Shown here: positions 42,550 to 51,340 of the stretch, piece after piece | Numbering within the stretch: position 1 is the stretch's first letter | How the letters are laid out: every line of letters starts with the position of its first letter | From: Phil1 sp040767925 | Lineage (GTDB): Bacteria > Bacillota > Clostridia > Christensenellales > CAG-138 | DNA length: 64,000 nucleotides | Direction of reading: 5' to 3' | NCBI GenBank assembly: GCA_040767925.1 | Contig: JAXGNN010000001.1 | Span: 496,001 to 560,000, forward strand | Made by a program: the position numbers and the translations under genes | The notes under the pieces: generated by a model | The model's input: only the letters and a program-made list of their open reading frames with translations | Told to the model about the DNA's origin: nothing | Database searches by the model: none

Positions 42550-42774
42550 GTGATGCAAAGCATGAGCTCAAAAAGTAATCCTTATGACAACGCGATTATG
42601 GAGCCCTTCTATCGCACGTAAAACGAGAATTTGTTCAGGCTGCCGGTTATGACAAACCTGAACAAGCTCACCAGGAGATATTCAAGTACATTGAGCTATT
42701 ACAATATCAAGCAAATGCATCAGTTATCGGGTGGTCAAGTTCCAGCCAATCAGATACATAAAAACCTTATCTGA
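42550..42774 (+). pseudogene. IS3-family transposase (OrfB) C-terminal remnant
   Basis: The first frame reads MSSKSNPYDNAIMEPFYRT and then hits a stop; this matches the (S)KGNxYDNAxxExF integrase-core motif of IS3/IS150 transposases. After at least one frameshift it continues as AAGYDKPEQAHQEIFKYIEL and then YYNIKQMHQLSG, the C-terminal part of the same family. No 5' part and no complete ends are visible, so this is a decayed insertion sequence. The 216 bases from 42775 to 42990 hold no other gene, only the leader of the lipoprotein gene. Confidence 0.85.
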
Positions 42775-42990
42775 TTTTTCCTGACCGTTCCAATATTATC
42801 TTTACAGCATCTTCGCCTGCGCCGGTTAAGCCGAGCGCGGCATTGATGCGCTCTGTTTTGTGTAGATATTTGTTTTCCTGATATTGTATTTTATCATACA
42901 CAGGAATATCATGAGCATGGAAAACACTTGTTCTTTGCTATTTGTTTCACGTCTATGCGAGAGGGGTTGTATAGGTCAAGGAGGAAGATC

Positions 42991-45900
42991 ATGAAAAAAG
43001 CATGGAAAATTGTTTTGCTGTTATTCCTTATCATTGCGCTGAGCTCTTGCGGCAGAATGAACGCTCAGGAAACCCCCGGCATGGATCCGAAAGAATCTTC
43101 CGGCCCTGTAACGCAGGGAGAACCGGAGAGCAGCGTTAATCTTGCAATTCAAATCGAAAAAAATGTTTTGGGTTTGGGCGAAAGCGCCGATATTTTGCCC
43201 GGGATTCATACCAGCCTTACGTATACGCTCAGCCTTGGCGCGGAATATGGGTCGATACAGGAGGACGGCGAGACACGCGTATACACAGCGCCCCAAACCA
43301 TGCCTCCCGACGGCGTGGACACGATCACCGCGACAATTACGTGGGAGGGAGGGTCACGCCAGGCGCAGGCATTTGTGCTGGTGCTGGACAACGACACCGC
43401 GAAGCAATGGGTGAAAACCGGAGGGCCTCAAGGCGGAACAATATCGGTTATCGAGGTCGACCAAAACAAGTCGGGCACCTTATATGCGGCGGGAAGCGGC
43501 GCGCGCCTTTTCAAGTCCGTTGACAAAGGCGAATCCTGGAGAGGGCTTAAGATCGACGACGACAGCGTAGGCGGCGCGTTTTACGATATCAAAATCCATC
43601 CCGGTAATTCTGACATCTTATATGCCATTTATAATGGAGATCTTCTCGTATCCCGGGATGCGGGGGAGCGCTGGGAACGCGCGCTAAGAGGCAATGTCGC
43701 AAGCATCGCGACGCATAAAGATTATCCGGAGCTTCTTCTCGTCACGCAATACGACGGGCAAGTGCTTTTGAGCGAAGACGGCGCAAAAAGCTTCCAAAGT
43801 ATTGCTGGCAGCCTGCCTGGCGAGCAGATATGCACAGGCATGATCGTATCGAACACGGAGTTCTGGGTGGGCACGAGAAACGGCGGACATGGCCGGATTT
43901 ACAAAACCGTCGACGCCGGAAAGATTTGGAGCCCGATCAAGCTCGAATACCCGCCTGAAGCCGACCCCTACGACCTATATGCCGATCCCCACGACCCGCG
44001 CATTGTTTACGCCTCCATGAAGAATGCCTATAACGAAATGCTTGGGGCTGAAGTCGTGCCGCTTTATCTGCAAAAGACGACGGATGGCGGGCATACCTGG
44101 ACGCCGATCGAGCTGTCTCATACGGACGCTATGATCTGCATACTGGGGGAATCCGAAAACGGATCGCTTTACGTCAGCGCCGGGTTCCATTTATTCCGAT
44201 CAACCGATACCGGAAACAGCTGGGTGATGTTGGATACGGGCGCGCGCAACGGGGACTTTGTGGACATCGGCTTCGATGCCGCGGATCCCGCCTGCGTCTT
44301 TTTGCCGACCGCGAGAAGCGGCATTATGAAAAGCGAGGATAACGGCGAAACCTGGGAACTGAAGGTGCAGGGGCTGGACAATCTCAAAACGTCCCTGCTG
44401 GCGACTCCTCTGACGGAACGGGGGCAAACCGTTTATGTTTCATCCGTCGGAGGCGAAGGAACATTCAAAACGCTGGATTTCGGCAGGACATGGGAAAGCG
44501 TTATGAACGCGGACGACGTCCATCCCTGGGGGGACGAACTGCAAATCAATCCCCTCAATCCCGATGAGATTTGGTATATTGCCGATGTGGGCAATGTTTA
44601 TGTAACCGAAGACGGCGGAAAGACCTGGGAGTTACGGATCAATCCCAGCGGCGGAGGCTTCCGCTTCGGCTCGGTTTACGCCCTGGCTGCAGCGCCCTCG
44701 AATGCGGATATCCTTTATGCGGTCAAGAACGGGTTCGGTATATTCAGAAGCGCCGACGGCGGCCAGAGCTGGAGTTTCCTGGAAAAAAGCGAAGTGGACT
44801 ATACTTATGCGCTCGCGGTGAATCCTCAAGACGCGGACGTCGTTTACAGCGGCTACAACCCGAAGCCTTTCGAAAACTACGCAGTGATCCGAAAATCGAC
44901 CGACGGCGGCGCGACCTGGGAAACCAGGCTGATGCTGGAAGGATCCATGGGAATCACCTCGGTGGCGATCGACCCTTCCGATCCGCAAACGGTGTACGCG
45001 GGCAGCATCGGCGAGGATGCCGGCTTGTGGGCCAGCCATAACGGCGGGGAGGATTGGGAGCGATTGTGCGAGCCGCTGACATTCACCAACGTCCACGCGA
45101 TGGCGACCGACCCGAACAGGCCCGCGGTCGCTTACGCCGGCGTATGGGGCGGCGGAACCTACAGGACCGAGGACAAGGGCAAGAGCTGGACAAGGCTGGA
45201 GAACGACCCGACGGATTCTGCGCTCGCCATTTTGCTTGATCCCGATGATGAAAACACCCTTTATCTCGCGGACCGTAGTTCACCCAGGATATTCGGCAGT
45301 CAGGACGGGGGAAAAACATGGTCGACTTATTTCGACGCGGGAAAGGACTATTACAGGGTCATGGCTGCCTCGATGGCGCAAAGCGACCCGTCTGTGATAT
45401 ATGCGTCGATCTTAAAGAACGGATCGCCCTTTGAAGGGGCGCTCTACCGCATTGAAAACGGAAACGCAGTACCCGTCGGCGAGGAGCTTGGCCGCGTGCC
45501 CATTTCCATAAGCATCGATCCGCAGGATGCCGAACACATTATGGTCATATCGCATGCGGGCGGGGTATATGAGTCAAAGGACGGCGGGCAAATATGGATG
45601 CCTGTCGGCGGCAATGGATCGGGGCTGCCAGATTCCTCTAAAATGAGCTACAACAAGGTCATGTTTGACCCTGCCGATTCCCAGGTAATATATCTGTTGG
45701 GAGGAGCGGATATCGTATCGACAGATTTGCAGCATACGGGGATCGCTGTTGACTCCGTCAACACGATTTACCGCTCGACCGACGGGGGCAAAAGTTGGCG
45801 GAACCTCAACGACGGGAACTTTGGCAACAAGAGCGGCCCGGTGAAAAGCGTTTGCTTTTCGGCTGAAAACCCGCAGATCCTTTATGCGGGCGCAGCGAAC

Positions 45901-47403
45901 GGAATCTTTATGTCCACCGATTCCGGCAAGACGTGGAGAGATGCGGGCGGTCTGCTCTGCCATACAAACGCGGCGGGTCTGGAGATAAGCGCGGACGGCC
46001 GCACCATTTATGCGCCTATGCTCGGAGGCGGCGTATACTGTGGGGAGATCGCAAAAAGTAGCGGCGACGTTGCATGGGAAGACGATAGCGCGCTCCGCGT
46101 GCCCGTTTTCCACATCCAGGTGACGGTGGATCCGAAACAGCCGAACGTCGTTTATGCAAGTGCTTATCCCGGCGGCATGTTCAAGAGCATCGATGGTGGC
46201 AAAACGTTTTCGGAGCAGAACTTCGGACTTCCCAGCTTCCGGGTAACCGATCCGCTCAGACAGGGATACTACGCGTTTGCGATCGCACCCTCGGATTCCG
46301 ATGTGCTCTACCTTGGCGTCTACGGAAAAGGCGTGTATGTTTCCAAAGACGGCGCCGGCACTTGGCTTGCCGCAAACGGCTCGGACGGACTGATGCGCGC
46401 AAAAGGCATCTATACGCTGCTGGTGGATCCCCGGAATCCCAGCCGCGTGAGCGTAGCGACCGAAGACGGCGTTTACAGAACGGAGGATGCCGGGGCCTCA
46501 TGGTCCCCATTTATGGACGGGCTTCCGGATGGGATACAGGTCAGAGCGCTCTCGTCCGGCGAAGACGGGCGTATCTATGCAGGTACGCTCGGGTACGAGC
46601 TCTACAGTACCGGAGCGGACGCGGCCGACTGGCGGCAACTCAACGCGTTCGGCCAGTTCGGCGTCTTCTGGCCGATCTGGAACGACAGGCCGCTCTACCA
46701 ATACACCTACCTGCTCTTCAACCCCAACGATGCGCAACGGATCATGATGGGGACCTTCCCCGCCGGTATTTATATCAGCGACGACGGAGGCGTATCTTTC
46801 CGCGAGAGCAACGTCAACTGGACGTTTGACGGGGTTTTTTACCTGACTTATCATCCGACGGACGACAACATCGTTTACGCGGGCACATACAATGGCGTCA
46901 ACCGCTCGCTCGACGGAGGCAAAACCTGGGAGCAGTGGGATAACGGATGGCCGGAACAGCAGTGGGTCTTTTCCGTTGATTTCGATACGAACAACCCTAA
47001 TATCATGTACGCCTGCTCAAAAAACGGCGAAAACGAAGGCCAGGGCACGGAAGAATTCGGCGGGACCGTCATGAAGTCAACGGATGGGGGCCTTAATTGG
47101 TTCTCCATAACGAACGGCTTGGACTGCTCGCAGGAATTCTATAAAATCATCGTGGATCGGCACGATCCCTCGATCCTGTATCTCGCGACAGAGCGCGAAG
47201 GTGTCTTCATCAGCATGGATGCCGGCCTTTCCTGGTCACCCTGGAACGACGGATTGACGAATAAAACGGCCGGCGTCAACAGCAACAACGTCACGAATAC
47301 CATGATTCTTTCTCCGGACGGAAACCTGATCTATTTCGGCACCTCGGGCGACGGCGTGTTCCGACGCCTAGCTCAGAGCGTTGCCGGAAAATTGGGTTCA
47401 TAG
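42991..47403 (+). CDS. Large Asp-box (BNR/VPS10-like) beta-propeller lipoprotein
   Basis: A 1470-residue secreted lipoprotein. The signal peptide ends in the lipobox LSSC with Cys20. Residues about 40-130 look like an Ig-like beta domain. The rest is built from about 23 Asp-box motifs of S/T-x-D-x-G-x-x-W type (for example SVDKGESW, TTDGGHTW, SEDNGETW, STDGGATW, STDSGKTW, SMDAGLSW), each followed by spacing that fits blades with DPxDPxxVYAG linkers. This matches the sortilin/GH74/PSTW superfamily and suggests two or three propellers in tandem. No catalytic residues can be assigned; cell-surface glycan or protein binding is plausible. An excellent AAGGAGGAAG precedes the ATG. It is flanked by IS and repeat remnants. 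Confidence 0.85.
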   Translation: MKKAWKIVLLLFLIIALSSCGRMNAQETPGMDPKESSGPVTQGEPESSVNLAIQIEKNVLGLGESADILPGIHTSLTYTLSLGAEYGSIQEDGETRVYTAPQTMPPDGVDTITATITWEGGSRQAQAFVLVLDNDTAKQWVKTGGPQGGTISVIEVDQNKSGTLYAAGSGARLFKSVDKGESWRGLKIDDDSVGGAFYDIKIHPGNSDILYAIYNGDLLVSRDAGERWERALRGNVASIATHKDYPELLLVTQYDGQVLLSEDGAKSFQSIAGSLPGEQICTGMIVSNTEFWVGTRNGGHGRIYKTVDAGKIWSPIKLEYPPEADPYDLYADPHDPRIVYASMKNAYNEMLGAEVVPLYLQKTTDGGHTWTPIELSHTDAMICILGESENGSLYVSAGFHLFRSTDTGNSWVMLDTGARNGDFVDIGFDAADPACVFLPTARSGIMKSEDNGETWELKVQGLDNLKTSLLATPLTERGQTVYVSSVGGEGTFKTLDFGRTWESVMNADDVHPWGDELQINPLNPDEIWYIADVGNVYVTEDGGKTWELRINPSGGGFRFGSVYALAAAPSNADILYAVKNGFGIFRSADGGQSWSFLEKSEVDYTYALAVNPQDADVVYSGYNPKPFENYAVIRKSTDGGATWETRLMLEGSMGITSVAIDPSDPQTVYAGSIGEDAGLWASHNGGEDWERLCEPLTFTNVHAMATDPNRPAVAYAGVWGGGTYRTEDKGKSWTRLENDPTDSALAILLDPDDENTLYLADRSSPRIFGSQDGGKTWSTYFDAGKDYYRVMAASMAQSDPSVIYASILKNGSPFEGALYRIENGNAVPVGEELGRVPISISIDPQDAEHIMVISHAGGVYESKDGGQIWMPVGGNGSGLPDSSKMSYNKVMFDPADSQVIYLLGGADIVSTDLQHTGIAVDSVNTIYRSTDGGKSWRNLNDGNFGNKSGPVKSVCFSAENPQILYAGAANGIFMSTDSGKTWRDAGGLLCHTNAAGLEISADGRTIYAPMLGGGVYCGEIAKSSGDVAWEDDSALRVPVFHIQVTVDPKQPNVVYASAYPGGMFKSIDGGKTFSEQNFGLPSFRVTDPLRQGYYAFAIAPSDSDVLYLGVYGKGVYVSKDGAGTWLAANGSDGLMRAKGIYTLLVDPRNPSRVSVATEDGVYRTEDAGASWSPFMDGLPDGIQVRALSSGEDGRIYAGTLGYELYSTGADAADWRQLNAFGQFGVFWPIWNDRPLYQYTYLLFNPNDAQRIMMGTFPAGIYISDDGGVSFRESNVNWTFDGVFYLTYHPTDDNIVYAGTYNGVNRSLDGGKTWEQWDNGWPEQQWVFSVDFDTNNPNIMYACSKNGENEGQGTEEFGGTVMKSTDGGLNWFSITNGLDCSQEFYKIIVDRHDPSILYLATEREGVFISMDAGLSWSPWNDGLTNKTAGVNSNNVTNTMILSPDGNLIYFGTSGDGVFRRLAQSVAGKLGS

Positions 47404-47730
47404 CGCACGGATCAGCGGCCTGTGCGCCGCCGCCGTCAGGACGCATAAACTGTCTGCCGGTCAGCCTGTCTAGGAAGATCCTTCATGACGGCGAGAGGGG
47501 GCTCTGCCCCCTATCCCCCGGAGTTTACCGCTTTGGTTTCCAAAGCCGGATGAAAGCCAACGAGACGGATCACACTCCGCCCCGTCCGGCTCCGCAACCC
47601 CCACGCGGCGCTCAGGTCGCCTTTAAGCGTGACCCGTCCCCCGAACGAGTAAAGCAAAAATACTATACCTGAAAGCGGTCGACCGGAACAGATGAACTTT
47701 TCAAATTGTCTTGACATGGGGTACATATTA
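47404..47730. repeat. Gene-free mosaic: repeat copy 2 and a possible IS terminus
   Basis: Contains the second copy of the 45-base dispersed repeat (47576-47620), a GGGGGCTCTGCCCCC hairpin near 47495-47513, and at 47705-47726 the sequence TTGTCTTGACATGGGGTAC, which resembles terminal repeats of IS3/IS150-type elements by memory. A 71-codon frame on the minus strand (47511-47726) runs through repeat DNA and is not supported as a gene. Confidence 0.5.
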
Positions 47731-47791
47731 AGTAGCCTCTGTAGCGGAACGGGTTATTCGCGCCTAATGTAGTTGCCAAGGTGCCGGTTGT
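47731..47791 (-). repeat. Displaced Rhs core fragment (61-bp scar)
   Basis: These 61 bases match 49035-49095 inside the Rhs gene with a single mismatch and in the same orientation. On the minus strand they encode TTGTLATTLGANNPFRYRGY, a segment of the Rhs core. Position downstream of the tip and immunity genes is what is expected when a new tip is inserted by recombination at the core and the old tip is displaced. After the scar the frame is not Rhs-like. Confidence 0.8.
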
Positions 47792-47876
47792 GAATTCATT
47801 CTTCTATGATCTATTCTGCACATGGACAACAACATATTTAATGGCCACTGTTGCAGCAATATCCAATTTACTTCAG

Positions 47877-48308
47877 CTATTCTCGTACTCGACCACTTCC
47901 ATCGGCAGTTCCCAAAGAGTTTAATAGTTGTAAATTATTAATCCACTCTTCATCATTTATCTTTTTTGCTTCTGCTATAGCAAGCTTGATGGCCTGACAT
48001 AGAGTATTGTATGGTATTTGCTTTAATCGGCTAAATATAGCATCCGCACCAGGCCAATTCATATCTTTCAACCAAACTAGTAGATTAGGTAATAGATCCA
48101 AGATTTTCTCGTTATTAAGTGTGCAGAGAACTGTTGCACATTCCTCCCAGCAGTCTTTTCTTCCTTGCGGCAATATCAACGCTGTATAATCAAAATCGAC
48201 AGCTTGCATAATGCTGAGAATAGCTTTCTGTCTAGTCTCGCCGCAATTATGCCAACTTAACATATCAATTAGATTATTCAACTCATTCGAAGAATTAATG
48301 CTTTTCAT
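47877..48308 (-). CDS. DUF5071-like protein, candidate immunity protein of the Rhs toxin
   Basis: A 143-residue cytoplasmic helical-repeat-like protein. The segment LLPNLLVWLKDMNWPGADAIFSRL closely resembles the DUF5071 signature (LLxWLQDMNWPxA), a domain often found next to polymorphic toxins. It starts 16 bases after the Rhs stop, with AGGAG before the ATG at 48308, so it is co-transcribed with the toxin. Its composition is AT-rich like the Rhs tip. The immunity role is inferred from position and family. Confidence 0.65.
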   Translation of the reverse strand: MKSINSSNELNNLIDMLSWHNCGETRQKAILSIMQAVDFDYTALILPQGRKDCWEECATVLCTLNNEKILDLLPNLLVWLKDMNWPGADAIFSRLKQIPYNTLCQAIKLAIAEAKKINDEEWINNLQLLNSLGTADGSGRVRE

Positions 48309-48324
48309 AAACACTCCTAGTATA

Positions 48325-50178
48325 TTATTTCACCCGGATACATATCGTCTTTAACAATATGGAATATGGATGAGGACTTATATTTGCAGAAGGTCTCGAT
48401 GCAATCCATATCGGTAGTTGAGTTGTGTCAACCGGTATAACAGATACATGATTAGGCCCATCCTGTTTAGCATTAAGGATACCGGTCTTGTTTATTGTAT
48501 TAATAGTTGTCATAAAGTAGCCACTTTCAGTAGGTTGTGTAAGTTGGAACGATAATCCGCTAACATCATTTATTCTTGGTGTTAACGCTTGATACGTATT
48601 TCCTCCTCTACGATAGATTATGTTGTCTTGGGGTAACCTGCGCGTTTTTGTTATATCTATTTCAATTTCCTGCTCTTTTTCAACGGCTTGTTCCAGCGGC
48701 ATGGCTTGTACAGTAGCACAAGGTGCTGAGCTTGCCGTGAATAGGAAGGGGATAGTAAAAATCATACCAATCAACAATAATGCTGGGTCGGCAACACCTA
48801 ATGCCGCCGCAAGCCATCCATACGATTCAGGAGGTATCCATGTTGGAATGATCTGGGTCTCACACCCTTGCGAATCCATATGAATACCCGGATTATTCCC
48901 GCAATACGCAAACATGTTGTTGCCCAGAATCCCCTGCCCCGTGGACATGTACACGTCCGCGGAGATGAAGCGGCAAACCTCGGGGTCGTAATACCTCGTC
49001 ATGAGGTAGTATAGCCCGGTTTCTGTGTCGTAGTAGTAGCCTCTGTAGCGGAACGGGTTATTTGCGCCTAATGTAGTTGCCAAGGTGCCGGTTGTAGAGA
49101 TGAGCTTGCCCCAGCTATCGTAGGTATATTCTACCACCTTGTTGCCGCTGCCGTCCATAAGGCCGACAACGTCGCTCTGGCCGTTGCGGAGGTAGAAATA
49201 TTCCGTCCCGTTATAGTTGACGCTGAGAAGGTTCCCGTTCGCGTCGTAGGAGTAAAGCTGCTTGATCTGGCTTTCCCCGCTGCCCGTCGCTTGCGCCATG
49301 AGGAGGCTCCCGTTGTAGCTGAAGGCGGTTGTTGCGCCGTTCGCCGTCTTGCTCGTGCGCACGCCCTGCTCGTCGTAGGTGTAACCGATCGACAATCCGC
49401 TGCCCGTGAGCGTCTGCAGCCGTTTTCCCTCCCACGTCATCGTGTAGCCGCGGTAAGTGAGCGGGTTGCCGATCTCGTCGTAGGTGATGCTCTGCCCATT
49501 GTAGCTGACGAGCTTGTCCTTCCACGCGGCGTCGTAAGTATAAGCGACCGTTGCGAGGGGCGTTCCAAGGGTACCTGTCGTGTAAGCATATTCGCGTTTC
49601 GTGGTGATGTTGCCGCCGTGGTCGTAGCTGTAAGTCGTCGTCTTATTCGCGAAGCCGTCGTTCACGCGCGTAAGTTGATTGAACGAATCGTAGGTGTAGG
49701 TAGCCGAAGTACTGCCTTTGGTAATAGAAGTGATGTTGCCGTTGTTGTCATACGCGTAGGTATACGCCGTATCGCTGCCGTTCCTGTAGCTCGCAAGCAT
49801 ACCCGTCTTCGAACCGTTGACGCCGGCAAGATACGTCAGGGCGACGGTATAGGGCATCCTGGAGCCGTATACGCGGCTCGCGATCGTGTCGGTCGCGTTG
49901 TAGTGATCCGTGATTGTCCTTGTCCCAACCTTCGCGGTAACGGGACGGTTATCCTCATCGTAGGTGTACTCCGTTGTCCAACTGCTGCCCGCCGCGGTTT
50001 GGTGAAACTTCGTAAGGTTCTTGTTGAGATCATACTCATACCGATATTGCGTTCCGTCGCTCGCGGTTGAGCGCACCAGACGATTGATCAGGTCGTAGTA
50101 GTAAATCGCGGTGATGTTTCGCAAATGGTCCACTACGCGGTACAGATTGCCCTCCCCGTCATACGCGTAGCTGTACAT
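48325..50178 (-). CDS. Rhs/YD-repeat protein, 5'-truncated, with toxin-like C-terminal tip
   Basis: A 617-codon frame of YD repeats (YDGEGNLYRV, YDLNKNLTKF, YDNNGNITSI, YDEIGNPLTY, YDANGNLLSV) ending in the Rhs core hallmark GYYYDTETGLYYLMTRYYDPEVCRFISADVY and GNNMFAYCGNNP. The tip after about residue 432 differs sharply: it is AT-rich and holds a hydrophobic stretch (ALLLIGMIFTIPFLF) and a domain IIYRRGGNTYQALTPR to NHVSVIPVDTTQLPIWIASR, like uncharacterised polymorphic-toxin tips. The N-terminal secretion and encapsulation parts are missing: the frame continues upstream of the ATG only about 13 codons, to a TAA near 50219. It is thus an orphan or truncated Rhs cassette. Confidence 0.85.
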   Translation of the reverse strand: MYSYAYDGEGNLYRVVDHLRNITAIYYYDLINRLVRSTASDGTQYRYEYDLNKNLTKFHQTAAGSSWTTEYTYDEDNRPVTAKVGTRTITDHYNATDTIASRVYGSRMPYTVALTYLAGVNGSKTGMLASYRNGSDTAYTYAYDNNGNITSITKGSTSATYTYDSFNQLTRVNDGFANKTTTYSYDHGGNITTKREYAYTTGTLGTPLATVAYTYDAAWKDKLVSYNGQSITYDEIGNPLTYRGYTMTWEGKRLQTLTGSGLSIGYTYDEQGVRTSKTANGATTAFSYNGSLLMAQATGSGESQIKQLYSYDANGNLLSVNYNGTEYFYLRNGQSDVVGLMDGSGNKVVEYTYDSWGKLISTTGTLATTLGANNPFRYRGYYYDTETGLYYLMTRYYDPEVCRFISADVYMSTGQGILGNNMFAYCGNNPGIHMDSQGCETQIIPTWIPPESYGWLAAALGVADPALLLIGMIFTIPFLFTASSAPCATVQAMPLEQAVEKEQEIEIDITKTRRLPQDNIIYRRGGNTYQALTPRINDVSGLSFQLTQPTESGYFMTTINTINKTGILNAKQDGPNHVSVIPVDTTQLPIWIASRPSANISPHPYSILLKTICIRVK

Positions 50179-50281
50179 GAGCGTGGCGCCGAATCTGACT
50201 TCGACAACCAGGTTAATTTACATGTCATATTTCTTACAACTCGCTTGTCTAGTTGACAGAACAAACGGGCGGATAACAAGT

Positions 50282-50782
50282 ATGAGGAATTCTGCATGTA
50301 TCATCAAGATCGGGTTGTACCCCAGTACCATCAGACGATTGGATTATCACAGACGCAACCGCTCTGGGATCAAGCACCGGATACTGCGCTTCATTTTTGA
50401 CCTTATTGACAGCGGTTATCGTCATTTTATCGTGTACATCGATGATCAAGCTGATTATTGGATTGCGGAAATGCTCTATTTTATCAGCTTGAACGAGCAT
50501 TCTCGTCCGATCACATATTCTCTTTATCTTCGCAGTGAAAGTTCAGGGCACCCCATTTGCTGGATAGAAGATGAATTTATCTTTCGTGACGTTATGAACC
50601 ACGCAAGCAAAATACGCTTCCAAATTGACAATTTATACGATTATCCTTACCATGTAGAAGAACTGATTTGCTCTCAAGAGCCCTATATAGCATCCCAGAC
50701 ATGCGGTGCTAGCCTATCATTACTGGGGATAGATGAATATGGCCGCAAAACGCGATCAGCAGAGCCATCCGTAGCGTTGTAA
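50282..50782 (+). CDS. Possible SLOG/DUF1273-like protein
   Basis: About 166 residues. The segment KHRILRFIFDLIDSGYRHFIVYIDDQADYWIAEML resembles the YpsA/DUF1273 pattern (basic residue, helix, LIxxGYRxFI, then D-x-W-xAE), which belongs to the SLOG nucleotide-binding superfamily; the usual TGHRP and G-x-A-x-G-x-D motifs are eroded, so ligand binding is doubtful. The start is uncertain: ATG 50282 fits the domain boundary, while ATG 50222 is possible. It is followed 15 bases later by the sigma factor gene on the same strand. Confidence 0.45.
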   Translation: MRNSACIIKIGLYPSTIRRLDYHRRNRSGIKHRILRFIFDLIDSGYRHFIVYIDDQADYWIAEMLYFISLNEHSRPITYSLYLRSESSGHPICWIEDEFIFRDVMNHASKIRFQIDNLYDYPYHVEELICSQEPYIASQTCGASLSLLGIDEYGRKTRSAEPSVAL

Positions 50783-50797
50783 ATCGAAAGGAACGGC

Positions 50798-51340
50798 ATG
50801 AGCATTAAGGATTTGCTTGCGATTTACCTTGATCAAAACAATTACCGAGAGCTGTTCAGGTATGCCATTAAGCTTACGGGCAACATGGACGACGCCGAAG
50901 ACCTCATGAGCGACCTGATCATCGCGATCTATACGAAGCCGGAGTTTCAGAGCGTTCAGACGCCTTTGGCTTATTTCAAAACCTGTCTTCGCAACGCGTG
51001 GGTCAACAAAGGAAAGCGCAGCTCGAAGATCTCTTATATCGATCCGGAGCTTGTCGAAGCGTTTTCCGGAAGTGTGACGCAGATGCAGAAGGAGCTTGAG
51101 GACCGCCAGACGCTGAGCGAGCTTCAAAAGATGCTCGCGCACTATTCGCCCGAACTGGTCGACGCGTTTATCAAATTTCATCTTGAGGATTATACCCTCC
51201 AGGAATTGGCGGCCGGCCTTGACATGAAGCCGAACTCCCTTGCAAAGCAACTGGGCAGGATGCGAAATAGGGTGCGCGAAAAAGCGCCTTATATATGGGG
51301 CCTCATCATGCTCGCCATGACGGGGAGGTGTGCGATATGA
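50798..51340 (+). CDS. Sigma-70 family (ECF-like) RNA polymerase sigma factor
   Basis: A 180-residue protein. Region 2 is visible as YRELFRYAIKLTGNMDDAEDLMSDLIIAIYTKPEF with AYFKTCLRNAWVNKGKR, and a region 4-like helix-turn-helix lies at VDAFIKFHLEDYTLQELAAGLDMKPNSLAKQLGRMRNRVREK. It lacks region 3. The GGAAAGGA-type site before the ATG is moderate, and its stop overlaps the membrane protein start (ATGA), the usual sign of a sigma/anti-sigma pair. Confidence 0.88.
   Translation: MSIKDLLAIYLDQNNYRELFRYAIKLTGNMDDAEDLMSDLIIAIYTKPEFQSVQTPLAYFKTCLRNAWVNKGKRSSKISYIDPELVEAFSGSVTQMQKELEDRQTLSELQKMLAHYSPELVDAFIKFHLEDYTLQELAAGLDMKPNSLAKQLGRMRNRVREKAPYIWGLIMLAMTGRCAI

Noticed and set aside
47511..47726. 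A 71-codon frame on the minus strand.
   Set aside because: It crosses dispersed repeat DNA and a possible IS end, has no ribosome site and no recognisable protein features.
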